A DNA stretch of 64,000 nucleotides from contig NC_088316.1 in assembly GCF_910592395.1 (NCBI RefSeq), positions 7,690,001 to 7,754,000 on the forward strand. Direction: 5' to 3'. The position numbers were made by a program, and so were the translations under genes. Positions 23,422 to 36,504 of the stretch are shown here, in pieces. This stretch comes from Lineus longissimus. Its lineage: Eukaryota; Nemertea; Pilidiophora; Heteronemertea; Lineidae. The notes under the pieces are model-generated. The model saw only the letters and a list, made by a program, of their open reading frames with translations. It ran no database searches and was not told where the DNA came from. Every line of letters begins with the position of its first letter. Position 1 is the first letter of the stretch.

Positions 23422-25019
23422 GAATTGTAAAAGAGAATGGGTTGCAAAAAGGCGGGGGTCACCAACGGACACGGTCTGTGCTTGAATGCAGGATGTACTA
23501 CAACATGTACGTCATGTACATGTACTGATATCTATCAAGCCTCATGCATCAATCAACTGTATTCTTATTTCAATTATGATTTAGAGTATCATCACTTCCC
23601 ACAATTCTAGTAGATCAGGGCGGATGTAGTACGCCTACTCTCCACACCACCAACTGAAAATAAAGAAAAAGAAAGCTAGTACTTAGTAACTGAAGGATGA
23701 CCAGCACACTTGGCAGCCATGGATAAGGAACATGAAAGAATACACATTATAAAACAGACAAATCTGGCAATGGTACCCCAGTTAAAAAAAATTTGTTTTC
23801 ACCTTTCCTGCAACCCCGACAATACAAAACCGTGTACTGATCAATTGCATGAATTGTGTTCTTTGATTCTTCGAATAAATGCTTACAGTGACAAATGACA
23901 ATAGGCCTACAGACAATACACACGAGAAGTCGGAACAAATCTTACAATGTAGTCACAGAGAAAAAAAAGAAATAAATCCAACGTGTGGGTCAATGGGCAA
24001 GTCCATTGTGGCCAAGGGTGATAAGCTCAGCACTTACCGAAAAACTATTCAGTGTTTCAAAAGTTTGAAAACCAGATTCATCAAAAACATCCCTGAATTT
24101 GTTTTCCAGATAGACTACAATAAGTACTGACTCATGTTTTGGTTACAAGTTGCCAAAAAATTGTGACTCATTTATATTTCCACCCAAGCCGAACCCCTAT
24201 CAGCACAATAGACTGAACCAACGAAACTTGAAACTGGACACTGGGTTACAATTGCATATTTCTGCATAAATACTGCAAACTAAATTTTAAAAATGGAAAC
24301 TAATTAAAGTTAGGATATCAATTAATATTTAAAGTAACTCGTACTACAAATAAACGGTCAAGGGAATCCGATGTTGTAAGATGAAATTGGCACCTCGAGT
24401 TCATCTCAGTCTGCAAGCCGGCCATTTTGAATCGAGCAGATCCAAGTTCTAGGATTGTCTGAATAAGCGCACGATTTGGTACGAAACTGAATTAAGATAT
24501 GTTAAACGGTTGGGGTATTTATGATGAGTGATATTACACCTACCTGGGTATCTAGTTTGATGAAATTCAGAAATCTGCAACTTGATGAAAAATCTATAAA
24601 AATACCGCAAATCGTCACCGTTTCATCAATTCTGATCCGAATTTCGTGAAAGTTCGTCGGCGGGTGGCATGGCACGTGATAGACCTAATGAGCCAATCAA
24701 AACCGACGTATCTTTAAGCAGAACGTCCACAGGCTTGCGCTCGTGTTTTGAACGACGCCAACGCATTACCCTTTAGACTGAATGGGTATTGCGATTGTGT
24801 GATGGAGACAATGTTTACATAGTGGTTAACAAGCTTTTTGCGCTGACCAATCGCTGGGCAGCAGGCCTGTGCTGGGGATGGATCATTTCGATGTCATGTG
24901 TAGGCTAGCTGAAACAGCTGTGTTCTGATTTCGTTCTACATGGTAAAAATTATCCTGACCCGCCTCGAGCTGGCTCGAAGCCGATTCCAACAGTCTTCGT
25001 GTAGAACAGGCTATTGCGC
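23422..25019. other. Intergenic / upstream region of the minus-strand gene
   Basis: No coding exon is recognised. The 24.4-24.8 kb part is richer in CG dinucleotides and could hold the promoter or a 5' exon of the gene at 22.6-23.4 kb, but no specific element can be named. Confidence 0.3.
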
Positions 25020-25516
25020 TTTTACCTTTTTTAGTTTTGGTCCCCTGGTGGCCAAGTCGAGAAACATCAAAATTCGGTGTCCGAGGTGACATGACCTAAG
25101 GAGTCATGTGTACCAAATTTCAAGTTCATAGCTTTTGCGGTTAAGAAACGTGCCATGGTTACACTGAAATGGCCAATTTACGCCATTTGACCTCTGTGAC
25201 CTTGAAAATTAGGTCTAATCAAAAACCCGTATGAACCTACCATAACAATTTATCGAAAACGACTCACTCATAAGAGAGATATCACCCTTTTTAGGTTTCC
25301 ACTTCTGGCCCCCTGGTGGCCAAGTTAAGAATCAGATTGGACTGAAATTCATTGTCAGAGATTGCCTGACCTGAGAGGTCCTGTGTACAAAGTTTTAAGT
25401 TCATAGCCCAAGCGGTTAAGAAACGTGCCATTGTTTTTGAAATAGGATACAACGATGGACGGCGACGGACGACAGACACTGCGGTACTGTATAGAATCAC
25501 CTTGACGGTGAGCCAA
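25020..25516 (+). mobile_element. Family B 3' portion
   Basis: Two monomers (TTTGGTCCCCTGGTGGCCAA at about 25035; TCTGGCCCCCTGGTGGCCAA at about 25304), a GACGGCGACGGACGAC tract and the end CTTGACGGTGAGCCAAAAA. 5' truncated. Confidence 0.75.
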
Positions 25517-25967
25517 AAAGTTACTTTTTGGACTTTTTAAAAATTGCCTGTTACAGAATGAAGAGACAGGATTAGCTGGGCCCAAATACAACTGATACAT
25601 GAACAACTAGATATATCATTTTCTGTTGAAAACCACATTCAATTATCTTATTCTATCTCTGAGATACTTTTTTTAAACGGTGGGAGTTTACTTTCTGGTA
25701 CTTTCTGGTACTTTATCCTTAATACTTAATCCAAACAAAGCGCTTGAACTTACAACCTTACAATATTCTTTGCCACCCACAATACATGTACCTTACTTTG
25801 TATAATGCTCATCAATGGAATAAGCATTCTATTAGTTCTATGTTTACCTGCACCGACCATCGCTAAACTCATGTAATATCTTGCAAGGGCAGCCATAATG
25901 TGCACATGTATGTCTATGTATGTGATATACGTGGTGCCCTCTGAATAAACTCAATAGATAAAAAAAC

Positions 25968-26145
25968 CATGCATTTTGTCTAATTTTAATACATTGTATA
26001 CACGATCGGCTCTGAGTGGATGTATGGGTGGCACATTTATCAAATGCTAGCAGTCCCACGGAATGCACTTGGATAGATCGTGTGTGTACATGGGGATGTT
26101 TCACTGTTGGAAGAATGCCCGGTTGTTTCTGATTAATAAATTAGT
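25968..26145 (+). repeat. About 175-bp dispersed repeat (partner at 27890-28065)
   Basis: ATACATTGTATACAC, GGCTCTGA(G/T)TGGATGT, AAATGCTAG and TGTTTCTGATTAATAAAT are shared in the same order and orientation with 27890-28065. Confidence 0.7.
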
Positions 26146-26169
26146 CGTCTTCGGGAAACTCCATTGAAT

Positions 26170-26360
26170 CACATGGAACTGTCGTCTTTAGGCTAGGCTC
26201 GGGCAGTAGCTTTTGCTCATGGGCTAGTGCAGTCTGCTTTTAAGCTTGTCCTGGGCTAGTGCTTAAGGATCCATCCCTTGGAATGTGATTGTAGCAAAAA
26301 CTACCAGGGCAATTTTTCTGAAACTCGCATGGATGATACCTTGGCCCAAAACATTAACTA
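26170..26360 (+). repeat. Dispersed repeat shared with 50669-50870
   Basis: Starts CATGGAACTGTCGTCT and includes GGGCTAGTGCAGTCTGCTTT and a GTAGCAAAAACTACCAGGGC block. The other copy leads directly into a LINE C-terminus, so both are probably LINE-linked; this copy lacks the LINE part. Confidence 0.65.
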
Positions 26361-26600
26361 GATATAATGCGATTGAGGCGAATCGCAATGAATGCCCCCA
26401 CTCTGTGGGCACTAGAGTCCACAGGCCTGTCACTAAACTGGTTTTGAAGTTATGGGGTGTAAAGAAAAGATGGCAGCCTGGCAGCCATATTGTATATTGT
26501 GTCAGGTTATACATCTACAGGAAAGCTTCCCCACACGAGGCCATCACACCACAGAAGTTTCAGGCGTGTGACTCAATTGGTTGAGTTGTGGGGCGGATGT

Positions 26601-27823
26601 GAAAACAAGAGGCCCAAGGACCTGGCTCTCAGCTGAGTTAATATCTAAAATATCTTCCCGGTGTTTAGTTCATTATGCATGAAAATGGCATGCTCCATGG
26701 TATTTGATATCCTTTTGCGTTCACTACGGTACCAATGTTTTTGGTTGACATAATTATGCCACTGTTCATTCCTCAATCCTGACCATAATTCGGGTGAAAT
26801 CATCGTTTGAAAATATTTACCGAAACATAAAGTTTATGCCATGAATGAGGATACTCATTGTCATAGCCTCGTTTACAAGTACGAACAGAATCATGCCGAT
26901 TCACTGCACCTACTGTGGGAATTCTCCACTTCAAAATACATCGGCGATGTCATCGCGAACAGAGCATGCACTTCCGATATCGTTTTCACAGAAATGTGGC
27001 CAAATTTTCAAGAACTAACTTCTGAAAGTAGTCCCTAAAGACCTTATGACTACCACTGAAACTAACTAGTGATAATATCGCCTACCAGACTACTTTTTAA
27101 GCAGAAAATTGGGTACTTGAGTGTCATTGAGCTCCAAGATTATTGCACATGGCGTAAACAACATGCCGCCATTTTGTATCCGCTTCGGTATTTCGTACGC
27201 CGCTCATAATGCACCTTCTTAATTAAAACCAACATAATAAGGCCTTACATCGTTGATTGAATAGGAACACCACACAAAACACAATAAAGTGGGGGTACAA
27301 TCGATTACGAAGCTGAAGTGAACAGTGATTTATTCCTGGAGCTACTGCTTTTGTTGTGTAGCTGCCATGTTTTGAGAACTGTCAAATAGGAGACTTCATT
27401 GATGGCTGACGTCATCGGGCGGGAATTTAAATCGGCAGAAATAATTAAAAGGCAGGTAGCGCCCTCTCCTGTTAAAAGTTTGAACTTTTTCTCAATAAAA
27501 TAGATTTTCAAGAATTTTATCTTAATATTAGAGCATATTTCGACTAATTCTGCTGCTCCTAGGCCGATATAGGCCAGTTTCCTTCATGCACTCTCGCTCG
27601 CAGGAAGTAGGTCGAATGGCGACAAATTTTGTTTTGAAAGTAGAGTTTGACCAGAAGTATCCAGAAATGCAAAATTGAAGTCTCTAGGTCTTACGGTTAC
27701 AAAATGTGCACCATGGGTTTAACGGATGGATGGACGGACGGATGGATGGATGGATGGACAGACGGACGCCACTGAACAACTTATTTGACAAGCTCGGCTG
27801 ACTTAGTCAGCTGAGCTAAAAAT
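26601..27823 (+). mobile_element. Hairpin-ended element, family D, copy 1
   Basis: The 5' end reads GAAAACAAGAGGCCCAAGG then ACCTGGCTCTCAGCTGAG. The 3' end is a hairpin AGCTCGGCTGACTTAGTCAG / CTGAGCT followed by AAAAAT. CTCAGCTGAG at the 5' end matches the complement of the hairpin arm. A GGATGGATGGACGG-type tract (about 27725-27768) precedes the hairpin. It interrupts a repeat of the GTTATGGGGTG...AGATGGC(A/G)GCC type: left flank GTTGTGGGGCGGATGTG, right flank AGATGGCGGCC. Confidence 0.72.
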
Positions 27824-27889
27824 AGATGGCGGCCATGATACCATGTGCCTACAATCGATAGGGAACCTCCCCTAGAAGTTTTAGGTATG

Positions 27890-28065
27890 TTACTCACTTT
27901 GTCTATTTTTATACATTGTATACACAACTGGCTCTGATTGGATGTCTGGGTGGTGCTTTTTCCAAATGCTAGGAAGCCCACAAAATGCACTTTGATAGAT
28001 CGTGTTTGTTCATGGGGATGTATCACTGTTGGAATAACGCCCAGTTGTTTCTGATTAATAAATCA
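27890..28065 (+). repeat. Partner of the 25968-26145 repeat
   Basis: Same orientation and block order as 25968-26145; moderately diverged. Confidence 0.7.
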
Positions 28066-28331
28066 TAAATCGTAAATCGTAAAGTGCAGGGATGCTGAAT
28101 CGGATTACATGCCCAGTGGCGATCCCTCCTGTAAAATCTCACGTTCTTGATTTCCGAGACCTTTTGTAAGTTTTTCGACGTCTTTCGACGTCTTTCGACA
28201 GTATAATCTATTAAACGGTTATTTTCATGTTGGTTGGCAGGGGTTGTGACAAGTCCGACCATTAAAATCAGCGTGTCAGTTCAACAATGAAACATAGGAG
28301 GCAGATAAATTTTTGCCGTTGCCTATCTTTT

Positions 28332-30176
28332 GAAAACAAGAGGCCCACGGGCCTGGCGCTCAGCTGGATGACCTAATAGTAATAACATAGGACAGAGGGT
28401 GTAAAGTAGTAAATATCGGCTTTATACTACTGTTTGAAGGTCAAGAGAATACGTTATACCACTAAAATTTCCAATGCAGAGTTGCAAGCTGGATGAAATA
28501 TGACTGAACTAATCATCCATGGTATGTAAATAATACAGGAGGCAACGGAAGATATCCCTAGTTCAGTATGTTGTATCAGTAGCTTTTCAGACATGAGGTG
28601 TCAGAGAGGATGTGACTTCTCCATGGCGTGCTGTATGCGTGCATAAAAAGTATATCAACTGGTCCGATAGAGATGATGAGGCAATGTCAATATGCCTCGT
28701 TCCTTAGTCAGCAATACGCCCCTTTTTATACGGAGAAGAAGAAGAAGAACTCAGATAGGCCTTCACATGACGGCTTCCAAATGGCTCGAACCAACTGTAC
28801 TATCACTGCTATAACTTTGAAATGCGTGCTCCTCCTACATGTAGCAATGTCTCGGCCAAAAAGCCACTTAGTCGACAGGCAAGCTAGAAGTTCAGCACCG
28901 TGAGCAGCTCATTGATAAGGCCATGTCAGGTTCAGCGCGCCTCTTCAGATACATCAACTACAAGCATTGAAAGCTGTGGTGAGCACATAAAAAGACCATG
29001 GTCACCTTAATTTGAAAATCCCTTCATAATCAAGTGCTAGCTCTGACTAAAACAGCACCCATAAACAATAGACCACCAATTTGACCCCAGCTCCTAACTG
29101 CGGGAAAACCCAAGTCCAGCAACCAAAAGTACCAAAAATACCTTTTTGTTTACATTGGAACTGCACACATGCGTTTGTTTACAATTTCATTTCCCGCGAA
29201 ATCTCGAAAATCAGGTGACCTGCAATCGTGGATTGAAAATAACATTAACCTAGGTTCAGCAGGTCAGCAGGTATACCGGCTGTTCCAATCATCCCCATAC
29301 AACCAGCTGTTTAAAAGGTTATGTTATTCACCCCACAGGGAGTGCAGGTAATTGATTAAGCCCCTGCATAACTTAACAGCAATGGCTTGGCTTCTGTGAG
29401 TGGTAGGGAGAATTGACAGTGTCCGATGAATAAACCAGCACTTGACTGCAAGAAATCTGACCAATTTTCCTTACCACGATATCCATGCGACAATGTGCGA
29501 TGTGGGCTGATATCATCACAGGGCAGAAATAACTCCGGCGATGACGACAATCTTCCATTTCCGGAAATCCAGTTCGCGAGTTTTCTTGCAAAAAACTCGT
29601 TGCTACTTGATCCTATCGACAAACTTTGGCCGAAGATGATGAATAATAAACAATAGAGACACAAATTGTGTGTTTTCCCTTCGTTTTCTGGTCTATTTAG
29701 CCCAAACCATTGTGCATCACCGAAGGCTAAAATTGCATAGCTAATGAGGCACAAGTCACGTGACACTGCATGATGGGACCTTCCTGAAAGGGCGCAAATT
29801 TTGAATTTGGCCCAAAGTACAAATTGGGCGCTAGCGCCACCAGGTGACATATTATGAAACTTTTAAAAGGTGACAATTTTACTCCTTAATTTACTCTTTT
29901 GTTGACATTAGATCTTTTTTCAACATAAACATTGGTTCAGAAGATATTGCTGAAAAAGTGAAAACACTTCGCGGGCACCCAGCTCCACCTAGGATCAACG
30001 AATCGCGACAAAATTTGGTTTACAAGTAGAGTTCAGTGTGCCCTTTATTGCTAATATGTTACTTTGGCCAAGGTGTGCCAGGCTAAAAAACGTGCGGCCC
30101 ATGTTGACGGATGGATGGATGGAAGGACTGACATACGCCATCTGAACCATTTGACAAGCTCAGCTGACGCTAAAAA
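28332..30176 (+). mobile_element. Hairpin-ended element, family D, copy 2 (possibly with foreign interior)
   Basis: The 5' end GAAAACAAGAGGCCCACGGG then CCTGGCGCTCAGCTGG matches copy 1. The 3' end TTTGACAAGCTCAGCTGACG then CTAAAAAT matches copy 1 with a degraded hairpin, preceded by a GATGGATGGATGG tract. At 1.85 kb it is longer than copy 1; the middle (about 28.6-29.85 kb) shares no obvious sequence with copy 1 and may be a later insertion or captured DNA. A 164-codon minus-strand open frame at 29356-29850 lies there but has no recognisable motif. Confidence 0.55.
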
Positions 30177-31867
30177 TCATTAATGCGCATCACAAGCAAT
30201 TCATTTATTGAGTGATTATGTTGATGACAATCGATGCGTTTATTTAACGCTTTTGCCTTTAATGATTTCAAATAAGCATTACAATTTGAATAAGCATATC
30301 TCGCATCAAATTTATAACCTGATTAACTGTGTTATGAAAAAAATATCGATATTTGCTATTCTTGGATTTTACCCGATCCGCCATGCATGGTATGAGTGCG
30401 TCCATATCACGCCATCGACGGTCATTATCAGTGTGAATCAAGTTCAGCAAAGTTAGTAAGTAGGACGGGCGATGGCAGACCGATTCCTCGCGTCAGTGTA
30501 TTGTACAATTTTTTTTCCGCGCTTCACGTTCGGAAGGCGGTGATAGACTGGTGCGTCGACAATGCGTTTTGTATTAGTGGTGCAGTGCTGCAGAAATTAA
30601 CAGTAAAAACATCAGTCTGTTACTACTGCAGCCTCTGAACAGACATAATCTTAAAACCACTGGATGCCATGACCTTTTTATACATATGTAAAATAAAACT
30701 TCTGTATCAACAAATTGTTCATGATATTTGCTGCCCGGGTGGTGCATTAGGCAACAAAACGGCAAAATAGCTGTCAATCAAATTATCATTTAGCAATTAC
30801 TGTCGAAGACGCTTATTAGTCAGTGACCATCCTGCATATACCACATCGGATTATCACACCAAACTACTCATTTCTTTTTCTGATCATTAAACATAATATG
30901 ACTTATACGAACAACACTGAATGACCACAACTCACTGATGTCAGGTAATCCTAATGCGTGTCTATAGAAATGTTCCTTTTGAGCTAAAAATACATTCGTC
31001 CCTGAATCAAAACAGGTTTTCTCTTTTATTTGACCAACAATAAATTTGCAAGGGGTACATACACCTTACTTTTCCATCCCATGCATAGCAAACTGTGAAA
31101 TTTCGAGGATCTAAGTTCCCGAAAGTGGATGTTTAAGACAGTGAAACATCATTCCTGTGTTTGTATCCCACATTTAAACGTTTCCATACAACAGACAACT
31201 AGAAGAAAAATGGCTTGCTGATGTTATTTTGGGTTGAGTTACGTGGAGTGTCATTATTGGCTTTGCGGGTGTGGGGAAAAAGACAATGGATGGCGATAGT
31301 GTCTTGGAAATTTTAACAGATCATGTCAAGGCAGTGAACAATGCATTTATCAATCAAATTTGGCCCCAACATCCCGGCCTTTAAATGTGAACTAAATGGG
31401 TGAACATTTATGAAAGAGACACTGAAAGTCGCACATCACAAACCCTGTAGATAATGCTGAGTACTAGGCCTACACGAAATAATAACAAATGCTCTAATGC
31501 AATTTACTGAGATTGTCCAATATTACCCAAAATTAACGAGTATTCACTATGCGATACTACGAACTGCGATTGTTCAATATAATGCTATGCGAAAGTAAAG
31601 ACTGTCCTGAAAGGGTGCACATGCATAATCAACTGACCTTTCAACGAAAGTTCAATAAAATGAGTCATTATTTGTTGTAGATGTAGTGGGTAAGTATCCT
31701 TTGCACAAAGATACTGAGAAGCGGACCGATCAAGGCCAAAGACCGACCGATCAACGCTAAACAGTTGTAGTTGATTCACTATTAGGCAATTGCAAAACAG
31801 GTCATTTGTGGGTTTAGAGATTATGATGTGGCAGGTACTGCGTTCGGCAAGGTGCACTGTCAATCTC
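30177..31867. other. Intergenic, no gene seen
   Basis: Only short motif-less open frames. No repeats were recognised on reading. Confidence 0.35.
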
Positions 31868-32990
31868 TTTGGCTGGAAGATGTTCCGCATGACCTTTGTC
31901 CAATAGGTCCTTCACTGCAGTACAGTACTACGAGTGTAGTTCTTGATCCTTCACTAGGAGATTCCTGAGATTGTTTAATCTCTGCTGTAACATGACGTTG
32001 TCATTGGGTAACTGCATCTTACTAGACTTGAAAGGATAACCTGGTGTTTTTGTCCCAGGAAACCACTATCTTCCAGTCATCTGGTGACCACTGCATTCCA
32101 TTATTATTGGACAGGATCCCTGTCTCCAGATGTAGAACTTCTCCACTTGCCTTTCCAAGAGGACTTCAGCATCACTGACATAGTTGGAGACTACTTTCGC
32201 AGCAGGGCCATCTCCAAGAGAGCCATTGAGTGCTCACCCTAATGCTGTTCTTGTAGCATATGGCTCTGCATCCTTTCCACATTTTGCTTCAAAGGGAATT
32301 AATATTCGTGGTGAATGCTGGGCAATTCACATTGTAACCTTCAGGTACTGCTAGTGCTCTCAAATGTTCCCATCTTTCAATATCCATTCCTACACAACCA
32401 TTGAGCTCGGGAAATTTATCCAAAGCGTAGACACTTGGCAGACTAATGACCTTACACTGTTCCTTCCTTTGATGGGTCCTGAGTACTTGCAGACTAATCT
32501 CAGTCGCTTCCATATCCTTTCCCTCATGCAACGTTTCTAAGGGGAAATGCATTTTCCTTCCAGTCAATCTCAACTGTTCGACCAATGCCTTTGAGCAAAA
32601 TGAGGTATTGCTTCCAGAGTCCATAAGTGCTAGAGTCTGGACGAAGCTGTCTTGACCTTTATCCCCGACACTGACTGTAACAATTGGAAGTGCTACTTGT
32701 GGGAATATGTGAGCTTTGCGATCTAGTGTGCCATCTTAAAAGTTGGTTGACTTAAAAGTATCCTCCTTGACTGGATGAATCTGAGACTGCTTTTGTCCAA
32801 ATTGACCATCAGTTACTGCATATTGTTGCTGTCTCACAGTCACAGGTTCATCAGACGTGGACTCACATGCAGGCCTATGGTGACTATTGCTGTCATCTGA
32901 CATCGGTCTGTTTGGAAACACACAGATATCTCCACTGACACTGCACAGCTGCCCACCCTCAGAGAGACTGAAAGGGGCTTTGAGCATCAA
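31868..32990 (-). pseudogene. pro-pol: Second BEL/Pao relic: protease and start of RT
   Basis: Read on the minus strand, a linker (32990-32735) leads into a DUF1758-like protease (about 32730-32289) with the canonical ALMDSGSNTS active-site strand and the GMDIERWEHLR motif. Further on, after stops and frameshifts, a KGHAEHLPAKE and YLPHHNL segment (about 31915-31810) matches the start of the Pao RT. Everything beyond is lost. It differs clearly from the BEL copy at the left edge, so it is a separate family. Confidence 0.75.
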
Positions 32991-33020
32991 GGCCTTCTTG
33001 TATCAATAAGCCTATCACCT

Positions 33021-33235
33021 TTAGTCATAGACACGGTTTATCCATATTGCTTTGTGGTAGGAATAGTAGGTCTCAAACGTGCCTACTTGGATACCGGATG
33101 AGGGAATATTTGTGTGGATGTGATCTATTGTAGTTTTTAGGTTTGTTGTTGGTTGTTTAATGTACTGTTTGAATCCATATTGGAGCATGAAGTTCAGAAG
33201 GTTGTCATTAGTGATGTTGGTATTTGCCATATAGA
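33021..33235 (-). pseudogene. LINE (APE-type) endonuclease fragment
   Basis: About 65 codons resemble the C-terminal end of an APE-type endonuclease of a non-LTR retrotransposon: a GFKQYIKQPTT block, TIDHIHTNIPSS and a final SYHKAIWI. The last block normally reads S-D-H, with the catalytic His after Asp. Here the Asp is Tyr, consistent with decay. No RT part is attached. Confidence 0.6.
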
Positions 33236-33414
33236 TGCAATGATGTTTGATGATACAGGACTGTCAGATGGTGTGACTAAGCATGCTGAGGACTGGACTT
33301 GGTCTGAAGAGTCGAGTGTACCCAAAAAGCACTCACAATCAAGTATCCACACATTACATGCATTATGCTGTACACTTCTCAGATGTTAGAGCACAGCATT
33401 GTTGCGATAAGTGC

Positions 33415-33670
33415 TCACCTACCCCCCCCCCAAAAGAAATTTGAGGTGAGCACTTTTCTGCTCGCCTGCAATATTTTAAGGACAAGGCCTGACATCATCG
33501 AGACGTTATGACAATATCGGGTCCAACACTTACAGCTGTCATTAGTGTCAAGACACTCCCTGAATGGTTTTTTTCATTCAGCAGGCACAATGGACACACC
33601 AATTCGCCACGTCAACAATAAAGCCTGCCCTGCCCAAGGCTTTGGTAGTAAATATAAGACTGGTATAACT
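33415..33670 (+). repeat. Fragment related to the 12.6-16.5 kb foldback
   Basis: Shares the order (TC)GGGTC.AACA.T.ACAGCTGTC, CTCCCTGAA, CATTCAG, CAATGGACAC, CCACGTCAACA and TAAATATAAGACT with 16120-16520. A short GTGCTCACC / GGTGAGCAC inverted pair encloses a C-run at 33421-33430. Confidence 0.55.
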
Positions 33671-34020
33671 ATAAGAAGAGAAAGATCATCAATTTAGTCA
33701 ACTCATATTAGCAGATAGCGAAAATGTCCATGCATGTAGGCCCCTGTAATGGCATACATGTGCATAGGCCTACTCCATGTACTCGAAGTGAAAATTGGGC
33801 TGTGGGGCCTTATCTATTACAAAAGATTTGCTAACAATCAAGAGTTTACGTATGAATATTACATTAAAATAGCTTGGATCACCGTTAGCAATCATATTAT
33901 CATATTACCAGTTGACATCGTGCGTTAACTTATTTACTTTTGGACTTTGGATTCACATACTACACACTCAGTCATGTCAGTAGATGTGTCTCCCGCATGC
34001 ATTTGCTACAACGTTAGTTC

Positions 34021-34325
34021 TGTACATTTATACAGCGGGTGAACGGAGCATGGAAATCACTGAGAAAAATGGTTGTTTGAGCACTCGCGACACATTTACA
34101 AAAGTTAAATTAAAGCAACTATTTTTTGTGAATGTTTACCCGATGAGTAGTGTCTTCCTCATTATAACCCATCAAAATGAGTTTAAAAGCGCATAGTGTA
34201 ACGAAGGGTTATGGCTTGACTCTAATCTCAATCCAATGACGGCATCCGCCATTTTGCCATAATGTCGAAACTTCGGGATCGTCAAATAGAATGGACATAT
34301 TATAATTTCTGACACACACTGCTAC
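34021..34325 (+). repeat. Direct repeat, copy 1 (partner 36505-36792)
   Basis: About 300 bp with GACAC(A/G)TTTACAAAA, GATGAGTAGTGTC, GTAACGAA, TCCAATGACGGCA and TAATTTCTGACACACACTGC shared with 36505-36792 in the same orientation. Both flank the inverted repeat and the family A insertion between them. Confidence 0.8.
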
Positions 34326-34646
34326 TGTTTTCTTCATCCATGGAGGAATTATTAAGACATCTTAGGCAAAATTAAGATAAGCATTTCATTGACAAAGAGT
34401 GATTACGAGAATCGACTGGAGCTCTGATGTTGGATGGGAGATGCAAGGTTTTTGTCCGATTCTGAATTGAGTGTAGCTCAGCCCTTCTCCCCAGGTGATC
34501 TCTGATTGTCATGTGGTCAGATAATGTTGAAATCCAGCAGTCAGCCATCATGTCCCGATCATGCATGCATGCCAATCACTGTTATACTGATATAGAGTAG
34601 GCTATAGTATAACATATGAAAAAACATAGTTACAAGACAGCCCTAT

Positions 34647-36302
34647 GGTCGGATTCATAAGTAAATGTCACTGCCCTTTTGGGCCGCTGCGCAAAAACTA
34701 CTGGGCCGATTTCTTCAAAGTTTGGTTTTTCTTGAATCTAATTTCGGGACCCAAGAGGATTTTTATATTTCAGTAACCATGGTTACGAAATAATTTTTTT
34801 GTATGTATTGGTGTACATTGACAAAGTGTATTGATTTTGACATTTTCTCCTCTGTACTGCTTATTTCTGGATGCATTTTGCTGAAATGTTCAGGTTAATT
34901 CTTTTTCGTGTTTATCTTGCCAAGTTTCATTTAGAACTATCCATCAAAAAAAATCGGGCCCTCCAGATTCCCCCAAAATGGCCAACCCAAAGGGCTCCAA
35001 AGTTGAAAAAAAATTTTCTTTATAATTTGCAAATCTCTAACCTGGAAATTGTGTTGGGTCCCGGAATTAGATTCAAGAATGAAATGGCCAGGGCCATTGT
35101 GCTCACCTCATGTGGAGGAAAGATGGATAAAGAGCATGGTATTGTGTCATGTAGTGTTAGGTTTGATGTAGGTCCAAGCAATTACAATTTCCCCAAAATG
35201 GCCAATTTACATAACATTCGACCTCTGTGACCTTGAAAAGTAGGTCAAATCAAAGAAGACCCGGGTGACACATTGAATGGTTGTTAGAATTAGATGTACC
35301 TATGATATAAAATTGGTGCCAATCGGGCTAGTCATTACTAGGAATAATGGCATTTTGAAGAATTTAGGATTTGGCCCCCTCCCTGGAGGCAAAACGGCTA
35401 ATCAGATTGCACCAAACTTCGGTACCTGAGATCACCTGACCAAGGGGTACATGGGTACTTAATTTGTGATCAATAATCATTGCAGTTAAGAAACGTGCCA
35501 TAGTTACGGCCTGACGGCGAATTTACGCCATTTGACCTCTGTGACCTTGACAAGAAGGTCAAATTAAAAACCTGTGTGACATATACTGTATGGTGGTTAG
35601 ATGTACTAATGATATCAAATTGGTGGCAATCGGGCAAGAAGTTAAGGAATAATCACATTTTTAAGGTTTTTGGATTTTGCCCCCTGGTGGTCAAGTGGTG
35701 AATCATATTGGACCAAACTTCGGTCCCTGAGATCACCTGACTAAGGGGTAAATGTGTACCAAATTTGGTATCAATAGTCATTGCAGTTTAGAAACGTGCC
35801 ATCGTTACATCCTAACGGCCAATTTACACCATTTGACCTCTGTGACCTTGAAAAGGAGGTCAAATCAAAAACCTGGAGGATATATGATGCACCTTTGCTA
35901 GAAGTACCTACCATATTTTTTTCAAAATTTCCCGACTACTATTAAGGGAGATATTGCATATTTTCACTTTTAACGTTTGGCCCCCTGGTGGCCAAACCAT
36001 GAAACGAATCGGACCGAAACTTGGTGTCCAAGGTGTCATTACATAAGGGTACATGTGTACAAAGTTTCAACTCAATAGCTCTAACAGTTACGAAACGTGC
36101 CCTGCTAACGGACGACGGACGACGACGACGACGACGACAACGACGACGACGACGACGGACGACGGACGCCACGGTATGGGATAAGCTCACCTCTGCTAAG
36201 AGGTGAGCTAAAAACCAAACTTTGAAGAAATCGGCCCAATAGTTTTTGCACAGCGACCCAGAAGGGCAGTGTCAGTGACATTTACTTATGAATCCGACTA
36301 TC
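34647..36302. repeat. Inverted repeat, right arm split by family A copy 1
   Basis: The left arm 34647-34754 (GGTCGGATTCATAAGTAAAT ... TTCGGGACCCAA) is complementary to 35054-35077 plus 36215-36302. The two right-arm pieces are separated only by the family A element. At the break the left arm has five T (34726-34730), which gives the sequence of the unoccupied site. Confidence 0.88.
35078..36214 (+). mobile_element. Hairpin-ended element, family A, copy 1
   Basis: A 1.14-kb element. The 5' end is AATGAAATGGCCAGGGCC then ATTGTGCTCACCTC. The 3' end is a hairpin AGCTCACCTC-TGCTAA-GAGGTGAGCT followed by AAAA. The 5' GCTCACCTC is complementary to the 3' GAGGTGAGC. The interior has three diverged monomers, each with a GGCCCCCTGGTGG(T/C)CAA block, GAAACGTGCC and GACCTCTGTGACCTTGA. 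A GAC microsatellite (36108-36167) precedes the hairpin. It is nearly identical in text to copies at 49047-50194 and 57529-58692. No protein is encoded. The design recalls Helentron-associated (HINE/DINE-like) elements, by architecture only. Confidence 0.85.
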
Positions 36303-36504
36303 GGCCAAACTATGACAGCTGTGCTACACTGATCATTATCATCATCTACTTTAGTCAACCAGCTCAGATGACCTTTCTTGGGGCAGTGATCGGTAACGGT
36401 GAACTCCTTCCGACCCAACAGGCAAATGTTTACATTCGTGTCTCCATGTGTCATGGATTCATGTGTATACTAACACCGTTGTTGTGTTGACACACTGACT
36501 GACT

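Noticed and set aside
29356-29850. 164-codon minus-strand open frame
   Set aside because: No domain, no splice context and unbiased composition. It lies within a repeat-derived element and is probably chance.
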